Shown here in pieces: positions 49,940-64,000 of a stretch of 64,000 nucleotides of DNA. Each line of letters starts with the position of its first letter. The first letter of the stretch is position 1. The notes under the pieces were generated by a model, which did not search any database, was not told the DNA's origin, and saw nothing but the letters and a program-made list of their open reading frames with translations. Source of the DNA: Thermopolyspora sp040678635 (lineage in GTDB: Bacteria; Actinomycetota; Actinomycetes; Streptosporangiales; Streptosporangiaceae); contig NZ_JBFATZ010000026.1 in NCBI RefSeq assembly GCF_040678635.1, positions 38,740 through 102,739 on the forward strand. The letters run 5' to 3'. Made by a program: the position numbers and the translations under genes.

Positions 49940-50169
49940 TCGCTCGCCTCCTTCTCGATCGTGATGATCCCAAGCTCGCGCTCGCGCATCACGGTGTAGA
50001 TACGGGCGATCTCGCGGCGGACGGCACGCAGCCTGGCGTGGTTCTCCAACTGCCCGGTCGCCGACTGGAAGCGGAGGTTGAACAGCTCCTCCTTCGCCTC
50101 CTTCAGCTTCTGGACCAGCTCGTCTTGCTCCATCGGCCGCAGCTCGTCCGCGGTCAGGCCCTTGGCCAT
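49936..50169 (-). CDS. rpmC: Ribosomal protein uL29
   Basis: 77-residue helical-hairpin protein at the tunnel exit (LVQKLKEAKEELFNLRFQSA, LRAVRREIARIYTVMREREL). Overlaps rplP by one base and rpsQ by four. Confidence 0.97.
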   Translation of the reverse strand: MAKGLTADELRPMEQDELVQKLKEAKEELFNLRFQSATGQLENHARLRAVRREIARIYTVMRERELGIITIEKEASE

Positions 50170-50588
50170 CAGGCTTCACCCACTTCCCGCTTAACGAAGC
50201 GGCACTTCATCGGCAGCTTGTGCATCGCGCGCCGCAGCGCCTCACGCGCCACCGGCTCCGCCACGCCCGCCAGCTCGAACATCACGCGGCCGGGCTTGAC
50301 GTTGGCGATCCACCACTCCGGGGAGCCCTTACCGGAGCCCATGCGGGTCTCGGCCGGCTTCTTGGTCAGCGGACGGTCCGGGTAGATGTTGATCCAGACC
50401 TTTCCGCCACGGCGGATGTGGCGGGTCATGGCGATACGAGCGGCCTCGATCTGGCGGTTGGTCACGTACGCGTGCTCAAGCGCCTGGATGCCGTACTCGC
50501 CGAAGTTCACCTTCGTGCCGCCCTTGGCCACGCCGCTGCGGTCGGGCCGGTGCTGCTTGCGGTGCTTGACCCTACGCGGGATCAGCAT
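50169..50588 (-). CDS. rplP: Ribosomal protein uL16
   Basis: 50S protein of 139 residues near the A-site tRNA: MLIPRRVKHRKQHRPDRSGV, YGIQALEHAYVTNRQIEAAR, RMGSGKGSPEWWIANVKPGR. The ATG is at 50586-50588, one base from the rpsC stop. Confidence 0.98.
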   Translation of the reverse strand: MLIPRRVKHRKQHRPDRSGVAKGGTKVNFGEYGIQALEHAYVTNRQIEAARIAMTRHIRRGGKVWINIYPDRPLTKKPAETRMGSGKGSPEWWIANVKPGRVMFELAGVAEPVAREALRRAMHKLPMKCRFVKREVGEA

Positions 50589-50589
50589 G

Positions 50590-51423
50590 TCAGCTTCCCT
50601 CCCCCTGCTGTGCGGCCGGAGCCTCCGGAGCGGCCTGAGCGGCCTGCTCGGTCCTGGCCGGGCGGTCACCGCCGCGGCCACCACGACGCGGGCGCTCGCC
50701 GCCCCCGCCACGACGCGGCCGGTCGCCGCCACGGCGCTCGTCGCGCTCGCGACGCTGCCCGGCGCGGGCGCCCGCGGCGGCGGCCTCACGCTCGGCGCGG
50801 CTGCCGGCCTCGCCCTTGTAGATCCACACCTTCACGCCGATGCGGCCGAAGGTGGTGCGGGCCTCGTAGAAGCCGTAGTCGATGTCGGCGCGGAGCGTGT
50901 GCAGCGGCACCCGGCCCTCGCGGTAGAACTCCGACCGCGACATCTCGGCGCCGCCCAGGCGGCCCGAGCACTGCACCCGGATGCCCTTGGCGCCGCTCTT
51001 CATCGCCGACTGCATCGCCTTGCGCATGGCGCGGCGGAACGAGACGCGGCTGGACAGCTGCTCGGCCACGCCCTGCGCGACGAGCTGGGCGTCCACCTCG
51101 GGGTTCTTCACCTCGAGGATGTTGAGCTGGACCTGCTTCTTGGTCAGCTTCTCCAGATCGCCACGGATGCGGTCCGCCTCGGCGCCACGACGACCGATCA
51201 CGATGCCGGGCCGCGCGGTGTGAATGTCCACCTGCACGCGGTCGGTGGTGCGCTCGATCTCGACCTTGGAGATGCCGGCCCGCTCCATGCCGCGCTGCAG
51301 CATGCGACGGATCGCGACGTCCTCGGCCACGTACGACTTGTACAGCTTGTCGGCGTACCACCGGCTCTTGAAGTCGGTGGTGATGCCGAGGCGGAACCCG
51401 TGCGGGTTAACCTTCTGGCCCAC
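50590..51423 (-). CDS. rpsC: Ribosomal protein uS3
   Basis: 30S protein at the mRNA entry, 277 residues: MGQKVNPHGFRLGITTDFKS, the KH domain near IVIGRRGAEADRIRGDLEKL, and GRLGGAEMSRSEFYREGRVP. A ~60-residue Arg/Gly/Ala-rich tail (GDRPRRGGGGERPRRGGRGG) extends beyond the E. coli length. It starts at GTG overlapping the rplV stop (TAGTG). Confidence 0.97.
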   Translation of the reverse strand: MGQKVNPHGFRLGITTDFKSRWYADKLYKSYVAEDVAIRRMLQRGMERAGISKVEIERTTDRVQVDIHTARPGIVIGRRGAEADRIRGDLEKLTKKQVQLNILEVKNPEVDAQLVAQGVAEQLSSRVSFRRAMRKAMQSAMKSGAKGIRVQCSGRLGGAEMSRSEFYREGRVPLHTLRADIDYGFYEARTTFGRIGVKVWIYKGEAGSRAEREAAAAGARAGQRRERDERRGGDRPRRGGGGERPRRGGRGGDRPARTEQAAQAAPEAPAAQQGEGS

Positions 51424-51800
51424 TATCGGGTCCTTCCTCTCGGCTTGCCACGGCCCGCGTTGCCCTCGGGCCGGGACTCGACGATCACGGTGATGTGGCT
51501 CGTCCGCTTGTTGATCCGATAGGCACGGCCCTGTGCGCGGGGACGGAACCGCTTCAGCGTCGGCCCCTCGTCCACCCACGCGCGACTGACGACCAGCGTC
51601 TCGCGGTCGAGCTTGAAGTTGTGCTCCGCGTTCGCCATCGCGCTCGCCAGCACCTTGTAGACGGTCTCGCTCGCCGCCTGCGGGGCGAACTGCAGCACGG
51701 CCTGCGCCTCCGAGGCGGGCAGCCCGCGAATGAGGTCCACCACGCGGCGGGCCTTCCGGGGCGTGACGCGGGCGAACCGCGCCTGGGCCCTGGCTTCCAT
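51423..51800 (-). CDS. rplV: Ribosomal protein uL22
   Basis: 125-residue 50S protein lining the exit tunnel: RFARVTPRKARRVVDLIRGL, AQAVLQFAPQAASETVYKVL, RAQGRAYRINKRTSHITVIV in the beta-hairpin region. The ATG at 51798-51800 fits the family length. Confidence 0.97.
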   Translation of the reverse strand: MEARAQARFARVTPRKARRVVDLIRGLPASEAQAVLQFAPQAASETVYKVLASAMANAEHNFKLDRETLVVSRAWVDEGPTLKRFRPRAQGRAYRINKRTSHITVIVESRPEGNAGRGKPRGRTR

Positions 51801-51823
51801 CGCATTCTCCTCGTTAAGTGGCG

Positions 51824-52102
51824 TTACCGCCGGCTGCGCCGGTCTTCCTTGACGTGGCTGCGGAAGGTCCGCGTGGGGGCGAACTCTCCGAGCTTGTGAC
51901 CGATCATCGACTCGGTGATGAACACGGGGACGTGCTTGCGGCCGTCGTGCACGGCGATCGTGTGACCGATCATGTCCGGCACGATCATGGAACGCCGCGA
52001 CCACGTCTTGATGACGTTCTTGGTGCCCTTCTCGTTCTGCGACTCCACCTTCTTCATCAGGTGGTCGTCCACGAAGGGACCCTTCTTAAGGCTACGTGGC
52101 AT
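51824..52102 (-). CDS. rpsS: Ribosomal protein uS19
   Basis: 92-residue 30S head protein: MPRSLKKGPFVDDHLMKKVE, TWSRRSMIVPDMIGHTIAVH, SMIGHKLGEFAPTRTFRSHV. Confidence 0.98.
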   Translation of the reverse strand: MPRSLKKGPFVDDHLMKKVESQNEKGTKNVIKTWSRRSMIVPDMIGHTIAVHDGRKHVPVFITESMIGHKLGEFAPTRTFRSHVKEDRRSRR

Positions 52103-52113
52103 CTCGGCTGCTC

Positions 52114-52950
52114 CTACCGCTTCTTCCTCTTGCTCCGACGACGGATGATCAGCCGGTCGCTCGGCTTGTTCGCCTTGCGGGTACGTCCCTCGGGCTTGCC
52201 CTTGGGGTTCACCGGGTGGCGACCACCGGAGGTCTTGCCCTCACCACCACCGTGCGGGTGGTCGACGGGGTTCATCGCGACACCGCGGACGGTCGGGCGC
52301 TTGCCCTTCCACCGCATACGTCCGGCCTTGCCCCAGTTGATGTTTGACTGCTCGGCGTTGCCGACCTGGCCGACCGTGGCCCGGCAGCGCACGTCCACCA
52401 TGCGCATCTCACCGGACGGCATACGCAGCGTGGCGTACAGGCCCTCCTTGGCGAGCAGCTGGATCTGCGCGCCGGCCGAGCGCCCGAGCTTGGCGCCGCC
52501 GCCCGGCTTCAACTCCACCGCGTGGATGAAGGTACCGGTCGGAATGTTGCGCAGCGGCAGGCAGTTGCCCGGCTTGATGTCGGCCCCGGGGCCGTTCTCG
52601 ATCCGGTCGCCCTGCTTGACCCCCGTCGGCGCGAGGATGTAGCGCTTCTCGCCGTCCGCGTAGTGCAGCAACGCGATGCGGGAGGTGCGGTTCGGGTCGT
52701 ACTCGATGTGCGCGACCTTCGCCGGGATCCCGTCCTTGTCGTGCCTGCGGAAGTCGATGATCCGGTACGCGCGCTTGTGACCGCCGCCCTGGTGGCGGGC
52801 GGTCACCCTGCCGTGCACGTTCCGGCCGCCCTTGCTGTGCAGCGGGGCGAGCAGCGACTTCTCCGGCCGGCTGCGGGTGATCTCGGCGAAGTCCGAGACG
52901 CTCGCCCCGCGACGACCGGGCGTCGTCGGCTTGTATTTACGGATGCCCAT
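52114..52950 (-). CDS. rplB: Ribosomal protein uL2
   Basis: 278-residue 50S protein close to the peptidyl-transferase centre, with RNITSRH-type segment GRVTARHQGGGHKRAYRIID and the conserved C-terminal MNPVDHPHGGGEGKTSGGRH containing the catalytic-region His. It is separated from rplW by 148 bp that carry an interspersed repeat. Confidence 0.98.
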   Translation of the reverse strand: MGIRKYKPTTPGRRGASVSDFAEITRSRPEKSLLAPLHSKGGRNVHGRVTARHQGGGHKRAYRIIDFRRHDKDGIPAKVAHIEYDPNRTSRIALLHYADGEKRYILAPTGVKQGDRIENGPGADIKPGNCLPLRNIPTGTFIHAVELKPGGGAKLGRSAGAQIQLLAKEGLYATLRMPSGEMRMVDVRCRATVGQVGNAEQSNINWGKAGRMRWKGKRPTVRGVAMNPVDHPHGGGEGKTSGGRHPVNPKGKPEGRTRKANKPSDRLIIRRRSKRKKR

Positions 52951-52970
52951 CTTTTTCGTTCATCCCTGTC

Positions 52971-53050
52971 TCATTGCGACGCTGCGCGTCGCGGCGAGGG
53001 CGCTGGAACCCGCTGTCTTCCCTCCTCTCTCCGGAGCCCTTCGGGGCGGG
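52971..53050. repeat. Interspersed repeat copy inside the S10 operon
   Basis: The ~75 bp from tcattgcgacgct to ccggagccc align with 15824-15900 with few differences (loop tagc reduced to tgc, some substitutions). The stem gcgacgc / gcgtcgc (52976-52982, 52986-52992) is intact. It continues with a second inverted repeat, ctctcc ... ggagag. Confidence 0.88.
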
Positions 53051-53098
53051 GAGAGCGGCGGGCGGATTCAGCAGCCTTGCGGTGGTGTGCGGTATGCC

Positions 53099-53404
53099 TT
53101 AGCCGATCGGACCGAAGATGTCGATCCGGTCGCCCTCGGCGAGGCTGACGATCGCGCGCTTGGTGTCGGGGCGCTTGCCCTCACCGCGGCGGGTGCGCTT
53201 GCGCTTGCCCTGGCGGTTGATGGTGTTCACGCCCTTGACCTTGACGCCGAAGATCTGCTCGATGGCGATCTTCACCTGCGTCTTGTTCGCGTCCTTCTGC
53301 ACCAGGAAGGTGTACTTGTTGTGCTCGTCGATCAGGCCGTAGCTCTTCTCGGAGACCACCGGCTTGATGATGATGTCACGCGGGTCGGTGATCTTGTCCA
53401 TCAC
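53099..53404 (-). CDS. rplW: Ribosomal protein uL23
   Basis: 101-residue protein at the tunnel exit, docking site for trigger factor and SRP: ITDPRDIIIKPVVSEKSYGL, YTFLVQKDANKTQVKIAIEQ, VNTINRQGKRKRTRRGEGKR. Its ATG overlaps the rplD stop by 4 bp. Confidence 0.97.
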   Translation of the reverse strand: MMDKITDPRDIIIKPVVSEKSYGLIDEHNKYTFLVQKDANKTQVKIAIEQIFGVKVKGVNTINRQGKRKRTRRGEGKRPDTKRAIVSLAEGDRIDIFGPIG

Positions 53405-54051
53405 TCGTCTTCCTTCCCGCCGTCACCCAGCCGGGCCACGACCTTGTCGTAGGCCGCCCGAGTGAAGACCACGTCCTCGTGGCACAGCACGTCGTAGGTG
53501 TTGAGCTGGCCGGCGTCCAGCAGGTGCACCTCGGGCACGTTGCGCAGGCTCAGCCAGGTGAGGCTGTCGCCCTCGTCCACCACGACCAGGACGGTCCTGG
53601 CCTGGGTGATCCGGCGCAGCGCCGCCAGCGCCTCCTTGGTCTTGGGCGTCTCGCCGGTGATGAGCTCGCTCACCACGTGGACGCGCCCGCCGCTCGCCCG
53701 GTCCGACAGCGCGCCGCGCAGCGCGGCGGCCTTCATCTTCCGGGGGGTGCGCTGCGAGTAGTCCCGCGGCACCGGGCCGTGGACGGTGCCACCGCCGGTG
53801 AACTGCGGCGCCCGGGTGGAGCCCTGGCGGGCCCGGCCGGTGCCCTTCTGGCGGTACGGCTTCTTGCCGCCGCCGCGGACCTCGCCACGGGTCTTGGTCT
53901 TGTGCGTGCCCTGCCGCTTGGCGGCGAGCTGCGCGACCACGACCTGGTGGATCAGCGGGATGTTCACCTTCGCGGCGAAGACCTTCTCCGGCAGTTCCAC
54001 CGTGCCGGTCGTGGCGCCGCTGGCGTCGCGGACGTCGATCGTCGTCGTCAC
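53401..54051 (-). CDS. rplD: Ribosomal protein uL4
   Basis: 216-residue 50S protein with the tunnel loop TRGEVRGGGKKPYRQKGTGR and RARQGSTRAPQFTGGGTVHG. It starts at a GTG (TTTIDVRDASG) that overlaps the rplC stop; the long upstream frame is inside rplC. L4 autoregulates the S10 operon in E. coli; no leader of that type can be judged here. Confidence 0.97.
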   Translation of the reverse strand: MTTTIDVRDASGATTGTVELPEKVFAAKVNIPLIHQVVVAQLAAKRQGTHKTKTRGEVRGGGKKPYRQKGTGRARQGSTRAPQFTGGGTVHGPVPRDYSQRTPRKMKAAALRGALSDRASGGRVHVVSELITGETPKTKEALAALRRITQARTVLVVVDEGDSLTWLSLRNVPEVHLLDAGQLNTYDVLCHEDVVFTRAAYDKVVARLGDGGKEDE

Positions 54052-54704
54052 TTGGCCACGGCTCCCTTCTTGGCGGCGGTACGGATGAGGACCAGGCTCC
54101 CGTTGGGGCCGGGGATGGCGCCCTTGACCAGGATGAGCCCCTTCTCCGCGTCGACCGCGTGCACCTTGAGGTTCTGCACGGTCGTGCGGACGTTGCCCAT
54201 GCGGCCGGCCATGCGCAGGCCCTTGAAGACGCGGCCCGGGGTGGCGCAGCCGCCGATGGAGCCCGGCGAGCGGTGCTTGCGCTGGGTACCGTGCGAGGCG
54301 CCCAGACCGCGGAAGTTGTGCCGCTTCATGACGCCGGCGTAGCCCTTGCCCTTGCTCTTGCCGGTGACGTCGACGAACTGGCCGGCCTCGAAGGTGTCGG
54401 CGAGGACCTCCTGGCCGATCTGGTACTCGGAGGCGTCGTCGGTGCGGATCTCGGCGAAGTAGCGGCGCGGGGTGATGTCGTGCTTGCGCAGGTAGTCCCC
54501 GAGCGGCTTGTTCACCTTGCGCGGATCCACCTGCCCATAGCCGAGCTGGATGGCGGAGTAGCCGTCGCGCTCGGGAGTGCGGACGCGGGTCACCACGCAC
54601 GGACCGGCCTCGACGACGGTGACCGGGACGATCCGGTTACTCTCGTCGAAGACCTGGGTCATGCCGAGCTTCTTGCCCAGGACGCCCTTGATCTGCTTAG
54701 CCAT
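54048..54704 (-). CDS. rplC: Ribosomal protein uL3
   Basis: 218-residue 50S protein: KGVLGKKLGMTQVFDESNRI, GKSKGKGYAGVMKRHNFRGL, GSIGGCATPGRVFKGLRMAG, VKGAIPGPNGSLVLIRTAAK. It follows rpsJ by 14 bp. Confidence 0.98.
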   Translation of the reverse strand: MAKQIKGVLGKKLGMTQVFDESNRIVPVTVVEAGPCVVTRVRTPERDGYSAIQLGYGQVDPRKVNKPLGDYLRKHDITPRRYFAEIRTDDASEYQIGQEVLADTFEAGQFVDVTGKSKGKGYAGVMKRHNFRGLGASHGTQRKHRSPGSIGGCATPGRVFKGLRMAGRMGNVRTTVQNLKVHAVDAEKGLILVKGAIPGPNGSLVLIRTAAKKGAVAK

Positions 54705-54718
54705 GTCAGTGCGTTCCC

Positions 54719-55027
54719 TCAGAGCTTGATCGAGATGTCGACGCCCGCGGGCAGGTCGAGCCTCATAAGCGAGTCGACCGTCTTCGGCGTCGGGTCGATG
54801 ATGTCAATCAGCCGCTTGTGCGTACGCATCTCGAAGTGCTCGCGGCTGTCCTTGTACTTGTGCGGCGAGCGAATGACGCAGTACACGTTCTTCTCGGTCG
54901 GCAGCGGCACCGGGCCCGCGACCTTCGCTCCGGTCCGCGTCACCGTCTCAACGATCTTCTTGGCCGAGCTGTCGATGACCTCGTGGTCATAGGCCTTAAG
55001 CCGGATGCGGATCTTCTGTCCCGCCAT
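54719..55027 (-). CDS. rpsJ: Ribosomal protein uS10
   Basis: 102-residue 30S protein, first gene of the S10 operon: KIRIRLKAYDHEVIDSSAKK, GPVPLPTEKNVYCVIRSPHK, SREHFEMRTHKRLIDIIDPT. The 128-bp space to tuf contains a strong terminator, so an own promoter is expected just upstream; only a weak TAGGAC -10 could be seen. Confidence 0.98.
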   Translation of the reverse strand: MAGQKIRIRLKAYDHEVIDSSAKKIVETVTRTGAKVAGPVPLPTEKNVYCVIRSPHKYKDSREHFEMRTHKRLIDIIDPTPKTVDSLMRLDLPAGVDISIKL

Positions 55028-55110
55028 AGTGGCCTCGGTGTCCTTCGCTGTCGTCCTATGGAAGCTTCATGCGGTCGGATTGCCGCGAGTGTTGAGTCGT
55101 CCCATGGAGA

Positions 55111-55141
55111 GGCGGTCGGCCCCGGGGAGGGGCCGACCGCC
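55111..55141 (-). terminator. Terminator after tuf
   Basis: Perfect 13-bp stem ggcggtcggcccc / ggggccgaccgcc with a 5-nt loop, 15 nt beyond the tuf stop; no T-run. Separates the str and S10 operons. Confidence 0.8.
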
Positions 55142-55155
55142 GCCCCGCGGTCGAG

Positions 55156-56349
55156 CTACTTGATGATCTTGGTTACGTTACCGGCGCCGACGGTGCGGCC
55201 ACCCTCGCGGATCGCGAACTTGAGGCCCTCCTCCATCGCGATCGGCTGGATGAGCTCCACCCGCATCTCGGTGTTGTCGCCCGGCATGACCATCTCGGTG
55301 CCCTCGGGGAGGTGCACCACGCCGGTGACGTCCGTGGTACGGAAGTAGAACTGCGGCCGGTAGTTGTTGAAGAACGGCGTGTGGCGGCCGCCCTCGTCCT
55401 TGGCCAGGATGTAGACCTGGGCCTCGAACTCGGTGTGCGGGGTGGTCGTGCCCGGCTTGATGACGCACTGACCGCGCTCGACCTCCTCACGCTTGATGCC
55501 GCGCAGCAGCAGACCGACGTTGTCGCCGGCGCGGCCCTCGTCGAGGAGCTTGCGGAACATCTCGACGCCGGTGACGGTCGTCGTGGTGCTCTTCTCCTTG
55601 ATGCCGATGATGTCGACGGTCTCGTTGACCTTGACGACACCGCGCTCGATGCGGCCGGTCACCACGGTGCCGCGACCGGTGATCGAGAACACGTCCTCGA
55701 TCGGCATGAGGAACGGCTTGTCGACGTCGCGGGTCGGCTCCGGCACGTTCTCGTCGACCGCGTTCATCAGCTCGATGATCGAGTCGGCCCACTTGGGGTC
55801 GCCCTCGAGCGCCTTCAGCGCCGAGACGCGGACGACCGGCACGTCGTCGCCCGGGAACTCCTGGGCGGAGAGCAGCTCACGGACCTCGAGCTCGACGAGC
55901 TCCATGATCTCCTCGTCGTCGACCATGTCCGCCTTGTTCAGGGCCACGACGATGTACGGCACGCCGACCTGGCGGGCCAGCAGCACGTGCTCCTTGGTCT
56001 GCGGCATCGGGCCGTCGGTGGCGGCGACCACCAGGATCGCGCCGTCCATCTGGGCGGCACCGGTGATCATGTTCTTCACGTAGTCGGCGTGCCCGGGGCA
56101 GTCGACGTGCGCGTAGTGCCGCTTCTCGGTCTGGTACTCGACGTGGGCGATGGAGATGGTGATGCCGCGGGCCTTCTCCTCCGGCGCCTTGTCGATCTTG
56201 TCGAACGGGGTCGCCTCGTTCAACTCAGGGTAACGCTCGTGGAGCACCTTGGTGATCGCCGCGGTCAGAGTGGTCTTGCCGTGGTCGATGTGCCCAATGG
56301 TGCCGATGTTCACGTGCGGCTTAGTCCGCTCGAACTTGGCCTTGGCCAC
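55156..56349 (-). CDS. tuf: Elongation factor Tu
   Basis: GTPase that brings aminoacyl-tRNA to the ribosome, 397 residues. G1 is GHIDHGKTT (19-27), then DCPGHADYVKNM and NKADM, followed by domains 2 and 3 (ENVGLLLRG-type segment GDNVGLLLRGIKREEVERGQ; RPQFYFRTTDVTG). It starts at GTG with AAGGAGA 7 nt upstream, 57 bp after fusA. Confidence 0.98.
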   Translation of the reverse strand: MAKAKFERTKPHVNIGTIGHIDHGKTTLTAAITKVLHERYPELNEATPFDKIDKAPEEKARGITISIAHVEYQTEKRHYAHVDCPGHADYVKNMITGAAQMDGAILVVAATDGPMPQTKEHVLLARQVGVPYIVVALNKADMVDDEEIMELVELEVRELLSAQEFPGDDVPVVRVSALKALEGDPKWADSIIELMNAVDENVPEPTRDVDKPFLMPIEDVFSITGRGTVVTGRIERGVVKVNETVDIIGIKEKSTTTTVTGVEMFRKLLDEGRAGDNVGLLLRGIKREEVERGQCVIKPGTTTPHTEFEAQVYILAKDEGGRHTPFFNNYRPQFYFRTTDVTGVVHLPEGTEMVMPGDNTEMRVELIQPIAMEEGLKFAIREGGRTVGAGNVTKIIK

Positions 56350-56406
56350 TGGTCTGTCTCCTTAGAGATTCTGACTTTGACTTGCGCTGGTTACTCGGGC
56401 CCGTGA

Positions 56407-58506
<2,100 letters not shown>

Positions 58507-58540
58507 TTCTCGCGTCCTCGTCTCGTTGTTTTCGCCGGGC

Positions 58541-58560
58541 CGGCGGGGGTCACCCCGCCG
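58541..58560 (-). other. Hairpin in the rpsG-fusA spacer
   Basis: 8-bp inverted repeat cggcgggg / ccccgccg with a 4-nt loop in the 66-bp spacer. Confidence 0.45.
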
Positions 58561-58572
58561 TTCCGGTTGGCG

Positions 58573-59043
58573 CTACCAGCGGTAGTGGGCGAAGGCCTTG
58601 TTGGACTCGGCCATCTTGTGGGTGTCCTCGCGCCGCTTGACGCTGGCGCCGAGGCCGTTGCTCGCGTCGAGCAGCTCGTTCATCAGCCGCTCGGTCATGG
58701 TCTTCTCACGGCGGGCCCGGGAGTACTGCACGAGCCAGCGCAGCGCCAGGGTGGTGCTGCGGGCCGCGCGGACCTCGACCGGGACCTGGTAGGTGGCGCC
58801 GCCGACCCGGCGGCTGCGCACCTCAAGGGTGGGCTTGACGTTGTCGAGGGCCCGCTTGAGGGTGACCACCGGGTCGTTGCCGGTCTTCTCCCTGCAGCCC
58901 TCGAGGGCGTTGTACACGATGGTCTGCGCGAGTGAGCGCTTGCCGTTCAGCAGCACCTTGTTGATCAACGCGGTGACCAACGGCGAGCTGTACACCGGGT
59001 CCGCGACCAACTGACGGCGACCTGCGGGGCCTTTCCGCGGCAT
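58573..59043 (-). CDS. rpsG: Ribosomal protein uS7
   Basis: 156-residue 30S head-assembly protein: MPRKGPAGRRQLVADPVYSS, KTGNDPVVTLKRALDNVKPT, VGGATYQVPVEVRAARSTTL, ASVKRREDTHKMAESNKAFA. The ATG at 59041-59043 lies 1 bp from rpsL; the longer frame runs into rpsL. Confidence 0.98.
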   Translation of the reverse strand: MPRKGPAGRRQLVADPVYSSPLVTALINKVLLNGKRSLAQTIVYNALEGCREKTGNDPVVTLKRALDNVKPTLEVRSRRVGGATYQVPVEVRAARSTTLALRWLVQYSRARREKTMTERLMNELLDASNGLGASVKRREDTHKMAESNKAFAHYRW

Positions 59044-59044
59044 G

Positions 59045-59419
59045 TCAGCTCTTCTCCTTCTTCGCGCCGTAACGGCTACGGGCCTGCTTGCGGTTGCGGA
59101 CGCCCTGGGTGTCCAGCGAACCGCGGATGATCTTGTAGCGAACACCCGGCAGGTCCTTCACACGACCGCCACGCACCAGCACGATCGAGTGCTCCTGGAG
59201 GTTGTGACCGACACCGGGGATGTAGGCCGTGACCTCGATGCCGTTGGTGAGCCGCACACGCGCGACCTTGCGGAGCGCGGAGTTCGGCTTCTTGGGGGTC
59301 GTGGTGTAGACGCGCGTGCAGACGCCGCGTCGCTGGGGGCTCCCCTCGAGCGCCGGGGTCTTGGTCTTACTGACCTTGTCCTGGCGGCCCTTGCGGACCA
59401 GCTGCTGAATCGTGGGCAC
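59045..59419 (-). CDS. rpsL: Ribosomal protein uS12
   Basis: 124-residue decoding-centre protein: MPTIQQLVRKGRQDKVSKTK, TTPKKPNSALRKVARVRLTN, GGRVKDLPGVRYKIIRGSLD. Lys 43 and Lys 88 are present, the residues found in streptomycin-sensitive S12. It starts at GTG and heads the rpsL-rpsG-fusA-tuf group. Confidence 0.98.
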   Translation of the reverse strand: MPTIQQLVRKGRQDKVSKTKTPALEGSPQRRGVCTRVYTTTPKKPNSALRKVARVRLTNGIEVTAYIPGVGHNLQEHSIVLVRGGRVKDLPGVRYKIIRGSLDTQGVRNRKQARSRYGAKKEKS

Positions 59420-59981
59420 CGCGTCTCCGTTCGTGCATTGGCCGGTAGTTCGTTTTTCGTGCTTTCGCAGGTGCTGCCGGTGTCATGACCTGCTGGTTTC
59501 CGACCCCCTCCGACCCCCGCGCTCGGGCGTGTCGCGGCAGTTGCCACGCCAAACCCGGCCGAGCCGGTCGAGTGGAGGAGGGACACACGGTGCTCGCCGG
59601 CCCTTAGACCGCGTCGAGCGCACGCATGCGAGCCCATGAACTCACGGGCACGAAGGAAAAGCCTACCCAGGCCTTCGCATCGCGTCAAAACGACGGCATC
59701 CCAGGGATTCCGCCGTGCTGTGGTTCACCGCCGGGCCCCTGAATCCACTCACCGGGCACCGACCGCTATTGGGCTCAGATCAAGTGTAGCGGCACGCGGA
59801 GAGTCCCTCATGCATTCCCGCGCAACCCCCCGGCGACCAAATGGCGACATCCCGGTAACGACGGTCGCGGCCGCTGCCTCCCACATCGGTAACGGGCGGG
59901 TGAAAACCGAGGCGCCCGGCCCTCGGGCGAGGACCGGGCGCTCGGCGCGGATCAGATGGTGCGGATCAGCGGTCGTGCGGA
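59420..59981. other. Intergenic region rpoC-rpsL
   Basis: About 560 bp without a supported gene. It holds the rpoC terminator at its right end and presumably the str operon promoter; on the minus strand TACACT (59783-59788) could be a -10, but no matching -35 was found. Confidence 0.5.
59912..59941 (-). terminator. Rho-independent terminator of rpoC
   Basis: Minus strand: stem gcgcccgg-cctcg / cgagg-ccgggcgc with one internal mismatch, followed by CTCGGTTTTC. Confidence 0.85.
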
Positions 59982-63857
<3,876 letters not shown>

Positions 63858-63880
63858 TCTTTATCCCCTCAGCTTCCAGA

Positions 63881-64000
63881 TCAGACTTCGTCGACGCTCA
63901 TCGCACCTTCGTTGGGACGTCGAGCCAGGTCGATGCCGAGCTCCTCCGCGGCGCGGAAGACGTCCTCGTCGGTGTCGCGCATCTCGATCGACATGCCGTC
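63881..64000 (-). CDS. rpoB: DNA-directed RNA polymerase beta subunit (C-terminal end; cut by window edge)
   Basis: Only the last 39 codons are present, ending in ELGIDLARRPNEGAMSVDEV and a TGA. The sequence and position directly before rpoC identify it as the RpoB C-terminus. Confidence 0.9.
   Translation of the reverse strand, partial: DGMSIEMRDTDEDVFRAAEELGIDLARRPNEGAMSVDEV

Overview
The window is chromosomal DNA of a high-GC filamentous-type actinomycete. Evidence: the groES-groEL1 operon with a CIRCE box and a His-rich GroEL tail, a ShbA/SigD-type sigma factor beside guaB/guaB3, an actinobacterial coiled-coil insertion in RpoC, zinc-ribbon forms of S4, S14 and L36, frequent GTG starts and several apparently leaderless genes. 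The small secreted proteins and general gene flavour suggest a Streptosporangiales-like organism, but that placement is an inference. No phage, IS element, CRISPR array, rRNA or tRNA is supported.

Layout. (1) 0-8.4 kb: guaB3 and guaB (minus), a 1 kb gene-free stretch, an ECF sigma factor with a tiny RsdA-like partner, a convergent DUF5319 gene, a secreted acidic peptide, a TrmB/LuxR hybrid regulator, then groEL and groES. (2) 8.4-13.6 kb: four tandem paralogous mini secreted proteins (CGN motif, invariant C-x27-C), each with its own promoter; then a THUMP-like methyltransferase and a coiled-coil protein. (3) 13.6-23.4 kb (minus): tsaD-rimI-tsaB, a class F sortase with an LPxTG partner placed between tsaB and tsaE, an alpha/beta hydrolase, alr, nnrD, acpS and a Tat PhoX-like lipoprotein. 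(4) 23.5-29.1 kb: coaA, a two-ATPase/two-permease ABC operon, and an ArsR/SRPBCC pair. (5) 29.2-36.8 kb: glmM-rpsI-rplM (minus), then a plus-strand island with a CAP-domain protein and two related proline-rich membrane proteins, then truA. (6) 37-64 kb: the ribosomal super-cluster on the minus strand (rpoB-rpoC, str, S10, spc and alpha operons), interrupted only by a secreted aromatic-rich protein and a DUF1707 protein beside map.

How the parts relate. The core regions supply translation, tRNA t6A modification (TsaB/D/E), protein folding, GTP synthesis, peptidoglycan precursors (Alr, GlmM), CoA and acyl carrier protein activation (CoaA, AcpS). The accessory islands between these blocks are dominated by cell-surface and secreted products: the mini-protein cluster, the sortase pair, the CAP/proline-rich trio and the Tyr/Phe-rich protein.

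Most of what looks new lies in those islands and in non-coding DNA. The four-gene mini-protein cluster shares promoter spacing and paired cysteines reminiscent of chaplins. A hairpin-forming interspersed repeat occurs twice between tsaB and the sortase and once inside the S10 operon. Several short intergenic tandem-repeat arrays are present, one of which starts exactly at the acpS start codon.
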